DNA of 64,000 bases from Oryzomicrobium terrae (GTDB taxonomy: Bacteria; Pseudomonadota; Gammaproteobacteria; Burkholderiales; Rhodocyclaceae). The notes beneath the pieces are model-generated. The model was not told the origin of the DNA. It saw nothing but the letters and a program-made list of their open reading frames with translations, and made no database searches. The stretch is from NCBI RefSeq assembly GCF_008274805.1, contig NZ_CP022579.1, positions 1,488,001 to 1,552,000 on the forward strand, in the 5' to 3' direction. Both the position numbers and the translations under genes were made by a program. Position 1 is the first letter of the stretch, and each line of letters opens with the position of its first letter. Below are positions 19,877-27,862 of this stretch, piece after piece.

Positions 19877-20153
19877 TGTCTGGGCGAGGTGTCCGTAAGG
19901 GGTCGGTTTTGGACTGCACCCCAAAGGGCTTCAGGGGCAACGCCGACCAAGACACTCATCGGTCAGATGAGTCCGCTCAAAGATTGTGGGCAGAGAAAGA
20001 AAGTCGCAGGTGGTTTCTGGGGCGCGAGGGGGTGGAGGGGGGAGTCGTCAGGTCTCACTCCAACGATTCCCCTCTGAGATTTTTGCGGCGTTTTCAGACC
20101 GACATTTTCCGGAGGTCATCGCGTGTCAGGTGCTGCTATGGGACAATATTCGA
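19877..20153. other. Intergenic region between recombinase and vsr genes
   Basis: No gene is supported. An ACTCAT-7 bp-ATGAGT palindrome at 19954-19972 could be an operator for the restriction-modification operon. The stretch at 20125-20150 before the vsr start is AT-richer and probably holds the promoter, but no clean -35/-10 pair is seen. Confidence 0.4.
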
Positions 20154-20567
20154 ATGGTAGACACTCGCACTGCACAGAAGCGTAGCGAGATCATGTCGAA
20201 AGTTCGCTCAAAAGATACGAAGCCTGAGCTTGTGGTGAGACGAATGATCTTTGGCATGGGGTATCGTTACCGTCTGCATGTCGCTTCATTGCCCGGAAAA
20301 CCAGACATTGTGATGGTTGGGAGGCGAAGGATTGTCGATGTGCGAGGTTGCTTCTGGCATGGACATGAAGGGTGCAGGTATGGAAGGTTACCCAAGACCA
20401 GAGAGGATTTCTGGGGGACGAAAGTCGAGCGTAATCGAGAGCGGGATAGGCTGAATCAGGCCAAGCTGGAACGCGCTGGTTGGCGTGTGCTGGTGGTCTG
20501 GCAGTGTGAGTTGAAAAATCAGGAAGTATTGAAGGCAAGGCTGCATGAGTTCATCGAAGCAAAATAA
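20154..20567 (+). CDS. vsr: Very short patch repair endonuclease
   Basis: The 137-residue product matches Vsr in length. RSEIMSKVRSKDTKPEL opens the protein, followed by GKPDIVM (Asp51), VDVRGCFWHGHEGC (His69 and zinc-type Cys/His) and KVERNRERD. Vsr nicks beside T:G mismatches that arise when 5-methylcytosine deaminates, which protects methylated sites. It overlaps the methyltransferase gene by 23 bp, consistent with a dedicated partner of this methylase. ATG at 20154 gives the normal Vsr start. Confidence 0.96.
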   Translation: MVDTRTAQKRSEIMSKVRSKDTKPELVVRRMIFGMGYRYRLHVASLPGKPDIVMVGRRRIVDVRGCFWHGHEGCRYGRLPKTREDFWGTKVERNRERDRLNQAKLERAGWRVLVVWQCELKNQEVLKARLHEFIEAK

Positions 20568-21831
20568 TCGTCCGATTGGTATTGATCTCTTCGCGGGGGC
20601 GGGCGGGTTGTCGCTTGGTTTTGAACAGGCTGGATTTGACGTTGCCGCTGCTGTTGAAATCGACCCAATTCACTGCGCTGTTCACGAATACAACTTTCCA
20701 GATTGCGCGACCATCTGCGCGAGTGTTGTTGATCTGACGGGGGAAGAGATTCGTCGTCGCGCAGGATTGGGCAACAAAGAAATCGACTGTGTTTTCGGTG
20801 GGGCACCTTGCCAAGGATTCTCGATGATCGGAAAGCGGGTGCTGGATGACCCACGAAACCAACTGGTGTTTCACTATGTTCGCTTGGTTCGAGAATTACG
20901 CCCGAAATACTGCGTTTTTGAGAATGTTAAGGGACTTACAGTAGGGAAGCACAAGCAGTTCCTGGCCGAGCTAATCGAAGCACTCGCTCAAGCGGGATAC
21001 GATGTCCTGCTGCCATATCAGGTACTGAATGCTGCTGATTTTGGTGTTCCGCAGGATCGTCGCCGTCTTTTCCTTATCGGGACTCGAAAAGGTGAAACTA
21101 TGCCGGATTACCCTTTACCCACGGGTCGGGTAACCGTAAAGGAGGCGATTGGAGATTTGCCTAATGCTGATGATTTCAGTCAGTTAATGCTCACGGATTC
21201 TATTTCCGTTAAGTTCAAAACTGAAAGCGAATACGCCAAGCGACTGCGTGGATTTGATGTCGATCCGGAAGACTTGAGCTACCCCCGCGATTTCGATCCT
21301 CATGTTCTTTCGTCCAGCCTTCGTACCGAACATACTGAGGTGTCTCGGAAGCGTTTTCTTGAAACTGCGCACGGCAAAAATGAACCAGTCAGCCGTTTCC
21401 ACAAGCTGAACCCGGATGGGGTAAGCAACACCCTTCGCGCAGGAACAGACAGTGCAAGAGGTGCATTTACGTCACCTCGCCCAATTCATCCTTACCACCC
21501 GCGTGTCATTACGGTAAGAGAAGCGGCTCGTCTCCACTCCTACCCCGATTGGTTCCGTTTTCATGTTACCAAGTGGCATGGATTCAGGCAGATTGGGAAC
21601 AGTGTTCCTCCACTACTTGGAAGGGCTGTGGCTGGTCAGATAGTCAAAGCACTTGGTGTTAAGCCAACGAAGCCATCTGAAACAGTCTCGCTCGATGATT
21701 GCGATCAACAGCTACTGAGCTTTGACATGAGTAAAGCAGCGAGTTACTTCAGTGTTCCACCTTCGGTGATTGCGCAGAGGACACGGAAATCCTATGACAA
21801 AAAAGAAGAAAGCGAGGCGGCGAGTGTCTAA
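20545..21831 (+). CDS. DNA (cytosine-5-)-methyltransferase
   Basis: This 428-residue enzyme has the ordered C5-methylase motifs: I (DLFAGAGGLSLGFEQAG), IV with catalytic Cys89 (GGAPCQGFS), VI (FENVKG), VIII (FGVPQDRRRLFLIG), IX (RVITVREAARLHSYPD) and X (RQIGNSVPPLLG). It transfers a methyl group from S-adenosylmethionine to cytosine C5. The target-recognition region, about 190-310, gives no specificity that I can name. It overlaps vsr upstream and the putative nuclease gene downstream by 38 bp, so the three form one operon. Confidence 0.96.
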   Translation: MSSSKQNNRPIGIDLFAGAGGLSLGFEQAGFDVAAAVEIDPIHCAVHEYNFPDCATICASVVDLTGEEIRRRAGLGNKEIDCVFGGAPCQGFSMIGKRVLDDPRNQLVFHYVRLVRELRPKYCVFENVKGLTVGKHKQFLAELIEALAQAGYDVLLPYQVLNAADFGVPQDRRRLFLIGTRKGETMPDYPLPTGRVTVKEAIGDLPNADDFSQLMLTDSISVKFKTESEYAKRLRGFDVDPEDLSYPRDFDPHVLSSSLRTEHTEVSRKRFLETAHGKNEPVSRFHKLNPDGVSNTLRAGTDSARGAFTSPRPIHPYHPRVITVREAARLHSYPDWFRFHVTKWHGFRQIGNSVPPLLGRAVAGQIVKALGVKPTKPSETVSLDDCDQQLLSFDMSKAASYFSVPPSVIAQRTRKSYDKKEESEAASV

Positions 21832-22624
21832 GAAAGAGAAGAATCGCTACGACGCGATCATTGAGAATATTTTCGCGAATCATTACTCAACCAAGAAGAA
21901 CACGTTCGAATTCACACGCGAAGAGTTCGAGGAAACCGCTACGAAGCTGGAAATCAAACTCCCGAAGAATATCGGCGATGTCTTGTATTCCTTCCGCTAC
22001 CGCAAAGATTTGCCCGCTACCATCACCAAAACTGCACCGGATGGGCTGGAGTGGATCATTGAGGGGGCGGGGCGAGCTAAGTACCGTTTTCGTTTGGCGA
22101 GTGCCAACCGGATTGTTCCCAGCACCACTCTGGTTACTATCAAAGTGCCGGATGCAACCCCGGAAATCATTACGGCTTATGCCCAGTCTGACGAACAGGC
22201 ACTGCTGGCAAAGGTTCGCTACAACCGCCTAATCGACATTTTTCTTGGAATCACGACTTACTCACTCCAGAATCACCTGAGAACCACGGTGAAGGAAATT
22301 GGGCAGATCGAGATTGATGAAATCTACGTCGGAGTTGATAAGTACGGTCGTCAGTTTGTCATTCCTGTACAGGCCAAGGGGGGGGGCGATAAGCATGGCG
22401 TGGTACAGACGCAGCAGGACATTGCTTGTTGTGCTGCAAAGTTTCCGTCACTTATCTGTCGTGCTGTTTCGGCGCAGTTCATGCACGATGACAAGATCGC
22501 CTTGTTTGAACTGACCGTAGAGGATGGGGACATCAAGGTGGTTGAAGAACGGCATTACCAACTCGTTGCCTCAAAAGAGATTTCTCCCGCAGACCTGAAG
22601 GCATACAGCGTTCGGAGAAGCTGA
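21794..22624 (+). CDS. Putative type II restriction endonuclease
   Basis: This 276-residue protein begins with a Lys/Arg-rich stretch (MTKKKKARRRVSKKEK). A central EIDEIYVGVDKYGRQFVIPVQAKGGGDKHGVVQ region (about 173-205) looks like a PD-(D/E)XK core, with Asp175 or Glu176 and Lys195, but Gln193 where a Glu is usual. Its position, overlapping the 3' end of the methylase gene, supports a cognate restriction enzyme. I do not recognise its recognition sequence. It ends 4 bp before the convergent integrase stop. Confidence 0.7.
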   Translation: MTKKKKARRRVSKKEKNRYDAIIENIFANHYSTKKNTFEFTREEFEETATKLEIKLPKNIGDVLYSFRYRKDLPATITKTAPDGLEWIIEGAGRAKYRFRLASANRIVPSTTLVTIKVPDATPEIITAYAQSDEQALLAKVRYNRLIDIFLGITTYSLQNHLRTTVKEIGQIEIDEIYVGVDKYGRQFVIPVQAKGGGDKHGVVQTQQDIACCAAKFPSLICRAVSAQFMHDDKIALFELTVEDGDIKVVEERHYQLVASKEISPADLKAYSVRRS

Positions 22625-22628
22625 AATA

Positions 22629-23936
22629 TTAGGCGGATTGGTCTGAGAATGGGTAGGCTACTCGTTCAATCGCTTCCTTCTTCACAGCCAGCGTTGCGCC
22701 GCCAGAGTACAGCCCGTAGGTAATCCGGGGCTTTTCATGTCCAACGATGTCGGCGGCAAGGTTCTCGCTAATACCTGCATTTTCCAACAGCGTAATCAAG
22801 GTTGAGCGCAGAGAGTGGAACGTGTAGGCATCGGAAAATCCAAGAGATTCCTTCAGTCGCCCGAATCGCTTTCCTATGGCGTTTGACCTGTCGCCATACT
22901 TGTTGAAGGTCAGGTCGGAAAGCAGGTAGCCATCGCCCGAGTCTTTCACCAATCGCCGAACGACAGGCAGCAATGCCGAATGAATTGGAACCTCTCGGTG
23001 CCCTGCCTCTGTCTTGGAATCCGTGATCCTGAACGAGTCTTCCGCAACTTCGGAAACCTTCAATGAGCAGAGTTCTTCAATTCTCGCGCCAGTGTAAGCA
23101 CCCAGCATGATCAGGTCGGCCAATTGGGTATCGAATGGGGCGTTTTTGGCCCTGCCGACCCTCCGCTGTTTGGCTGTCTCCCAGAGTTTCACTACCTCTG
23201 CCGGGGAATAGGGAAGATTCGAGGCTTTTGCCCGATTATTTCCGTTCTTGCCCTTGCTGAGTGTGAGTATGCCGTGGAACGGATCAAGGTCGGAAGGTAC
23301 GGCATCATGTGACTGAAGGTACTTCCAGTAGTTGCGGCAGAAACTGAGGATACGCTTTTGGGAGGCAATGCCCTTTCCTGACTTGGCGATGTCATCCATC
23401 CACTTTCTGATGCCAGACTTGGTGACTTCCTCCAAGGTTGCAAACCGCTTGGTCAATAGCTGGACATCCTTGATCGCCTGATCCTGGGATTTGGCCGCAA
23501 GGGTAAGCTGCGCTTGCCATTCGGGGAATAGCTCAGAAGTGAGACGGGCTTTGCCAGTGGCTATGCCGTAGAAACGGCTGGCTGCTTCCTCACCCACTTC
23601 GTTTTCAAGTGTGATTGCCCGCTCTCGTAGTTCATCGCGTAACACCTCAAGGCCGGTCACGTACAAGCTTTCGCCGGATTGAGCCGACGTTTCCTGCATC
23701 GAAAGGTGACGCTGCCAACGTTTCGCCTCTTCGGTCAGTGCGTCTTTCTCGCCCCTCGCTTCGGCAATCATGGCTTTCCACTTGGCAATCAGAGGGAGTT
23801 TTTCTTGGTCGGCCTTGCGTTTGTCGGGGGTGCCAAGAGATTGAACAAAGCGGATTTTTCCGAGGGCGTCCCGTGCATCTTCCGGGATAGTCAGTACGGC
23901 GTACCAGAGGTTTCGGCGGCGTTCGAGGTAAGACAT
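22629..23936 (-). CDS. Tyrosine-type site-specific integrase
   Basis: The product has 435 residues. The N-terminal part (YLERRRNLWYAVLTIPEDAR...) is the arm-binding style seen in phage-like integrases. A SAM-like core-binding domain follows, then the catalytic domain with Arg in GARIEELCSL (about 284), HSLRST (about 371), VGHEKPR and Tyr in ITYGLYSGG (about 410). It should recombine the 17-bp core at tRNA-Ser. The gene sits at the right end and reads inward. TTTACCACAC pairs beside its start and at the far end are likely its arm sites. No excisionase is evident. Confidence 0.95.
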   Translation of the reverse strand: MSYLERRRNLWYAVLTIPEDARDALGKIRFVQSLGTPDKRKADQEKLPLIAKWKAMIAEARGEKDALTEEAKRWQRHLSMQETSAQSGESLYVTGLEVLRDELRERAITLENEVGEEAASRFYGIATGKARLTSELFPEWQAQLTLAAKSQDQAIKDVQLLTKRFATLEEVTKSGIRKWMDDIAKSGKGIASQKRILSFCRNYWKYLQSHDAVPSDLDPFHGILTLSKGKNGNNRAKASNLPYSPAEVVKLWETAKQRRVGRAKNAPFDTQLADLIMLGAYTGARIEELCSLKVSEVAEDSFRITDSKTEAGHREVPIHSALLPVVRRLVKDSGDGYLLSDLTFNKYGDRSNAIGKRFGRLKESLGFSDAYTFHSLRSTLITLLENAGISENLAADIVGHEKPRITYGLYSGGATLAVKKEAIERVAYPFSDQSA

Positions 23937-23957
23937 GGTTCAGTTGTTGCGTATGGA

Positions 23958-23980
23958 TTTACCACACATTTTTACCACAC
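23958..23980 (+). repeat. Paired TTTACCACAC repeats, right end
   Basis: Two TTTACCACAC copies start 13 bp apart, matching the pair at 16799-16821 in sequence, spacing and orientation. They lie 22 bp upstream of the integrase start, so they could serve in recombination and in integrase autoregulation. Confidence 0.6.
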
Positions 23981-24044
23981 GTCCAGTTGCTTTGAAAGCC
24001 TCTTTTCAAGCTATTCAATGGGTTGTATTGGTTATGGCGGAATG

Positions 24045-24061
24045 TCCCGCCCTCTCCGCCA
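24045..24061 (+). other. attR: duplicate of the tRNA-Ser 3' end
   Basis: This is an exact 17-bp copy of 16720-16736 (TCCCGCCCTCTCCGCCA). The chromosomal tRNA terminator follows after 9 bp, which shows that this side carries the native downstream flank. Confidence 0.9.
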
Positions 24062-24070
24062 AGTTATGAG

Positions 24071-24100
24071 AAAAAGCCCTTGATTATTCAAGGGCTTTTT
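24071..24100 (+). terminator. Native tRNA-Ser terminator, displaced by the island
   Basis: AAAAAGCCCTT and AAGGGCTTTTT form a strong symmetrical hairpin with a T tail, 9 bp after attR. Confidence 0.8.
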
Positions 24101-24180
24101 CTTTTGTTTGGTCAGGTAGAGGCGCCTCAGCGTTAGGGCCGGCGCTCTTTGGTACTGCCGTGCGCCTGTCCTTCCTGTAG

Positions 24181-24213
24181 AAAAAAGCCCTTGGGATCAC
24201 CAAGGGCTTTTTT
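24181..24213 (-). terminator. Terminator of the MASE3-GGDEF-EAL gene
   Basis: AAAAAAGCCCTTG, a 7-base loop and CAAGGGCTTTTTT form a symmetrical hairpin that can work on either strand. It lies 27 bp beyond the stop of the minus-strand gene. Confidence 0.8.
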
Positions 24214-24239
24214 CATGGGATCCGCTGCATGCCTCGAGC

Positions 24240-26456
24240 TCAGTTATTTGCGGCCAGGGCTAGGGCCAGGGACTGGCGGCTTTTCTCCAGATAATCGCTC
24301 ATGGCCTCCGCCGACATGGGGCGTTCGAAGTGGTAGCCCTGGGCTTCGTTGCAGCCGAAGCCGCGCAGTTGCTCCAGAACGTTTTCGTTTTCCACCCCCT
24401 CGGCGATGGTGCGGAGCCCCAGGCTGTGGGCCATCTGGACAATGGCGCGGATGATGGCGGCGTCGTCGGAATCGTGGGTCAGGTCGCGGACGAAGGATTG
24501 ATCGATCTTGAGCTTGTCCACCGCGAAGCGCTTCAAGTACGACAGGCTCGAATAGCCGGTGCCAAAGTCATCGATGGAGAATTTGACGCCCAGCTTCTTC
24601 AATTCCCGTACAGTGGTGAACACGCTGTCGGTCCCCTGGAGCAGGATCGACTCGGTCAGTTCCAGCTCCAGGAACTGAGGGTCCAGGCCGGAGGCGTCGA
24701 GGGCGCGCACCACGGTGTGCTCCACGTCGCCCCGGCGGAACTGGATGGCGGATAGGTTCACCGCCACGACTATTTTTGGCAGTCCTGCCCGTTGCCAGCA
24801 CGCCGCCTGGCGGCAGGCCTCCTGGATGACCCACTCGCCGATGGGTACGATCAGGCCGCTTTCCTCGGCCACCGTGATGAAACGCCCGGGGGCCATCAAT
24901 CCCAATTCAGGGTGCTGCCAGCGGATCAGGGCCTCGACACCGATAACGGTACCGCTCGCCAGGTCGATCTGGGGCTGGTAGTGGAGCACGAACTGGTCGT
25001 TGTCCAAGGCCCGGCGTAGCCCATTACGCAGGCTGAGGTTGGCGACGACCTCGCTGTTCATGGTTTCATCGAAGAAACGATAGGCGTTGCGCCCGGCCTC
25101 CTTGGCCTTGTACATGGCCGTATCGGCCTTTTGCAGCAAGGTGTCGAAATTGGCCCCGTCGTCAGGGTAGAGGGCGATACCGATCGATGCCGAGGTGGTG
25201 ATCTCGGTGTTGTCGATGACGATGGGCGCCTGAATGTCGCTCATGATCTTGCTCAGGATCGGCGTGCAATCCTCGCTGCTGTTGAGTCCGGGAACCAGCA
25301 GCACGAACTCGTCGCCCCCCTGGCGGCTCAGGGTGTCGGTACTGCGCAGGCTGCCCTGCAGGCAGGTCGCGAGCTTTTTCAGCAGGGCGTCGCCAACGGT
25401 GTGGCCAAGGGAGTCGTTGATCGTCTTGAAATTGTCGATATCGATGAAGATCAGTGCGACCCGGGTATGACTCCGGTCGGCCCAGACCATGGCCTGCTCC
25501 AGCCGGTCACGGAGCAGCAGGCGGTTGGGCAATTCGGTGAGCGGGTCGTGGTAGGCAAGGTGCTCGATCTTGTGCTCGGCCTGTTTGCGTTTGGCCACGG
25601 CAACCTTGAGGCGTTGGTAGGGGTCGCGCACGCTGGCGACGAAAATGGCCCGGTAGATGAACAGGTAGGCGACGATCTTGTAGATATGGCCAACCAGATT
25701 GAACAGGTCGTACACACTGGCGTACAGGGTGAAGCAGAGTTCGCTCAGGATGCCGATCATGCTGGCGGCGAACAGGTTGGCCGCATCGAAAGCGGCGCCT
25801 TGGCGATGCAGTTGCCGGAAGCGGATAGCGGCCAGGGCGAGCATGGCGATCACGCCGAGTTCAGCTCCGATCTTGAACGCGGTCAGTCCCTGGCCTTCGA
25901 TGAAGGTACGCGGCCAGATCGAAGGGAAGAACAGCTGCAGCACGAAGATGAGGGCCGTTCCGGCCAGCACCCCAGCCAGCAGGCGGTAGCGGGTGGCGCT
26001 CTTCTGCAGCGGCGTCCACGGCCGCAGGGCGACGGTAAGTAAGGTAGCGGCCGAGAGGTAGCGCGCCGCGAGCCAGAAGTCGATCGCTTTTTCCGCCGAG
26101 GCGGGGGTGACCAGGTCGGGCATGCCCCGGTAGGAAAGGGCGTGGCCGAAATCGAGGAGGCCGACGCCAAGGAAGCCGCAGGCCAGAATCAGGATATTGC
26201 TCGGGCGCTCCCGGGCATAGGTGTTCCAGGCGACGGCAAAGACCAGGGCGGCGACGACAACCGCGAAGATTTCCGACAGGGTGTGGAGGGCCAGGGGATA
26301 AAGGGAATGGTCGTTCTTCAGCGCTTCCAGCGGCATCAACCAGCAAACCAGCACCACCAGCGCCATGCCGGTGATGGGGCGCCAGGGCAGTTCTGGTGCC
26401 GGAGCCCCGGTCGCAGTCACGGCGGGGATGAGCGATGGCGTGTCGTGGTGTGACAT
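24240..26456 (-). CDS. MASE3-GGDEF-EAL membrane c-di-GMP turnover protein
   Basis: The predicted 738-residue protein begins with about seven hydrophobic segments (residues ~30-270). The motif LGVGLLDFGHALSYRGMPD identifies a MASE3 sensor. A GGDEF domain has LPNRLLLRDR and an intact RQGGDEFVLL signature. The EAL domain has VEALIRWQHPELG, ELTESILL and DDFGTGYSSLSYLKRFAVDKLKIDQSFV, which look catalytically complete. It could both make and break cyclic di-GMP. The start at 26456 (MSHHD) was chosen; a GTG at 26489 would add 11 residues and neither has a clear ribosome site. It is a single-gene unit ending at a strong terminator. Confidence 0.92.
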   Translation of the reverse strand: MSHHDTPSLIPAVTATGAPAPELPWRPITGMALVVLVCWLMPLEALKNDHSLYPLALHTLSEIFAVVVAALVFAVAWNTYARERPSNILILACGFLGVGLLDFGHALSYRGMPDLVTPASAEKAIDFWLAARYLSAATLLTVALRPWTPLQKSATRYRLLAGVLAGTALIFVLQLFFPSIWPRTFIEGQGLTAFKIGAELGVIAMLALAAIRFRQLHRQGAAFDAANLFAASMIGILSELCFTLYASVYDLFNLVGHIYKIVAYLFIYRAIFVASVRDPYQRLKVAVAKRKQAEHKIEHLAYHDPLTELPNRLLLRDRLEQAMVWADRSHTRVALIFIDIDNFKTINDSLGHTVGDALLKKLATCLQGSLRSTDTLSRQGGDEFVLLVPGLNSSEDCTPILSKIMSDIQAPIVIDNTEITTSASIGIALYPDDGANFDTLLQKADTAMYKAKEAGRNAYRFFDETMNSEVVANLSLRNGLRRALDNDQFVLHYQPQIDLASGTVIGVEALIRWQHPELGLMAPGRFITVAEESGLIVPIGEWVIQEACRQAACWQRAGLPKIVVAVNLSAIQFRRGDVEHTVVRALDASGLDPQFLELELTESILLQGTDSVFTTVRELKKLGVKFSIDDFGTGYSSLSYLKRFAVDKLKIDQSFVRDLTHDSDDAAIIRAIVQMAHSLGLRTIAEGVENENVLEQLRGFGCNEAQGYHFERPMSAEAMSDYLEKSRQSLALALAANN

Positions 26457-26693
26457 GAGCGGTTGCGGCGGTATCGGTTTAGGAATCACCCCGCCGGGTT
26501 GGGCGGAGAGGCCGGTTGAAGTTTGCTACGGTCTGTCACGAAGTGTTTTGCCGCACTCCGGTAGCATTGGTCGATGCCCATGCCGGGCATGCGCGTTGAT
26601 CCTACCTGGCTCGTATTATGACACCAGGGCGTGCCCCGGTTGGCGCTTGCCTGCAACTCTGCCTGCGGAGGCGTGAATGGTCGCGCCTCCGGC
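26457..26693. other. Upstream region of the guanidinium exporter
   Basis: No gene is present. It contains a hairpin GGAGGC/GCCTCC (26667-26690) just before the riboswitch and a TATTAT stretch near 26615 that may be the -10 of the exporter transcript. Confidence 0.4.
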
Positions 26694-26736
26694 CACCGGG
26701 ACGACCCGGTGCGCAATTTCGTTTGGGGACGGCCCC
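26694..26736 (+). promoter_or_regulatory. Guanidine-II (mini-ykkC) riboswitch
   Basis: Two GC hairpins each carry an ACGR tetraloop: CACCGGG-ACGA-CCCGGTG (26694-26711) and GGGG-ACGG-CCCC (26725-26736), joined by a 13-base linker. This is the defining architecture of the guanidine-II class, in which two hairpins dimerise around guanidinium. GGAG at 26741 follows the second hairpin by 4 bases and precedes the exporter ATG, so the switch probably controls translation by exposing the ribosome site. Confidence 0.85.
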
Positions 26737-26750
26737 GTCTGGAGTTCCCC

Positions 26751-27092
26751 ATGTCCTTCCTCCCGCCGTTATCCGCCGCTGCCGCTTGGCTGGTGCTGAT
26801 CGTCGCCGCACTGTGCGAAATCGCCTGGGCCATCGGCCTCAAGTACAGCGACGGCTTTACCCGCCTCATTCCCTCCCTGGCCACGCTCCTGGCCATGGCC
26901 GTCAGCGTGGTGCTGCTCGGCTGGGCGGCCCGCACCCTGCCGATCGGCACCGCCTACGCGGTGTGGACCGGCCTGGGTGCGGCGGGCACGGTGCTGCTCG
27001 GCATCGTCCTGTTCGGCGAGGCCGCGACGGCCCTGCGCCTGCTCTGCGTGGCCCTCATCCTCGGTGGCGTGCTGGGCTTGAAGTTCGGCTGA
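26751..27092 (+). CDS. gdx: SMR-family guanidinium exporter (SugE/Gdx type)
   Basis: The 113-residue product has four transmembrane helices. The conserved membrane Glu is Glu23 in ALCEIAWAIGLKYSDGFTRL, and the AYAVWTGLGAAGTVLLGIVLFGE signature is of the SugE/Gdx branch rather than the EmrE drug exporters. Gdx proteins export guanidinium by proton antiport as dual-topology dimers. The N-terminus is about 10 residues longer than usual. A guanidine-II riboswitch immediately upstream independently supports this function. Confidence 0.93.
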   Translation: MSFLPPLSAAAAWLVLIVAALCEIAWAIGLKYSDGFTRLIPSLATLLAMAVSVVLLGWAARTLPIGTAYAVWTGLGAAGTVLLGIVLFGEAATALRLLCVALILGGVLGLKFG

Positions 27093-27168
27093 GGCGGCAG
27101 GCCCGGGGCTTGAAATTCTCCGGCGGGGCTCCATATATCAGCATATCCTGATCGACCGGAGCCCTTTC

Positions 27169-27618
27169 ATGTCCACCGCCACGTCCTCCTCCCTCCATGC
27201 CGTCTGTCCGGCCTGTGGAGCCGTTAACCGGGTCGCCGCTGCGCGGGTTGGCGAAGGGCCGGTCTGCGGCCAGTGCAAGGCTTCCCTATTGCCGGCCACA
27301 CCGATTGCCCTGGGGGCCGGCGGGAGCGACTTCGACCGCTACGTGGGCCGTTCGGACCTGCCGGTTCTGGTGGATTTCTGGGCCGCCTGGTGTGGTCCAT
27401 GCCAGGCCATGGCGCCGGCCTTCGCCGCAGCGGCGGCGCGCCGGCCCGGGGTGCGTTTTGCCAAGCTTGACACCGAAGCCAACCAGGCCCTGGCGGCACG
27501 CTACGGCATCCGCAGCATTCCCACCCTGATCCTGTTCCAGGGCGGCCGCGAGGTGGCGCGCCAGTCCGGCGCCCTGTCCGCGGAGCAGATCGATACCTGG
27601 CTGGCGCGTCTTCTCTAA
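27169..27618 (+). CDS. trxC: Thioredoxin 2 (zinc-finger thioredoxin)
   Basis: This 149-residue protein has an N-terminal zinc-ribbon with two CxxC pairs (Cys13/16 and Cys33/36), followed by a thioredoxin fold with active site WCGPC (Cys75/78), the cis-Pro in SIPTLILF, and KLDTEANQ. It reduces protein disulfides in the cytoplasm and is often induced by oxidative stress. The length and finger distinguish it from TrxA. Its own start follows the exporter gene by 76 bp, so co-transcription is possible but not shown. Confidence 0.95.
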   Translation: MSTATSSSLHAVCPACGAVNRVAAARVGEGPVCGQCKASLLPATPIALGAGGSDFDRYVGRSDLPVLVDFWAAWCGPCQAMAPAFAAAAARRPGVRFAKLDTEANQALAARYGIRSIPTLILFQGGREVARQSGALSAEQIDTWLARLL

Positions 27619-27862
27619 GCGCCATATTGCCGGGCTGCCACGCAGCTAACCACGACCGACGCCGCCGTTGGGCGTCCTTCTGCTACCGTCATTCACCCGG
27701 CCGTGCCGGGTAGATGGCGCGCCGGGTGTGGGCCGCTGAAACGCAGGCGGCGGCCGTCCGTCAGCATTTGCTTGCACTTCCTTACCGGGGGTCATCAAAC
27801 TTTGTGTCAACGTTATGGCGTTTCGTGCGTCAAATAGAGACGACTGACAGAGGAGACCCCCA

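Larger units (their letters stand above)
16737..24061. mobile_element. Genomic island integrated in tRNA-Ser(GGA)
   Basis: About 7.3 kb lies between two copies of a 17-bp tRNA-derived repeat, with a tyrosine integrase at the right end reading inward. Inside are RNase HI, a BRO-N protein, a serine recombinase with a res-like site, a vsr / methyltransferase / restriction operon, and nearly 900 bp of structured non-coding DNA. Base composition is visibly more AT-rich than the flanks, and codon use differs, supporting transfer. No conjugation, capsid or replication-initiator gene is present, so it is not self-transmissible as seen and may be a satellite or a defective remnant. Confidence 0.9.
23937..24239. 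other. Right island end and chromosomal junction
   Basis: There is no gene here. It contains the right TTTACCACAC pair, attR at 24045-24061, the original tRNA-Ser terminator, and a second terminator for the GGDEF-EAL gene. Confidence 0.8.

Noticed and set aside
19950-19985. Hammerhead-like CAGATGAGTCC...CAAAGA sequence
   Set aside because: The conserved CUGAUGA and GAAA core is not matched; an ACTCAT/ATGAGT palindrome explains it better.
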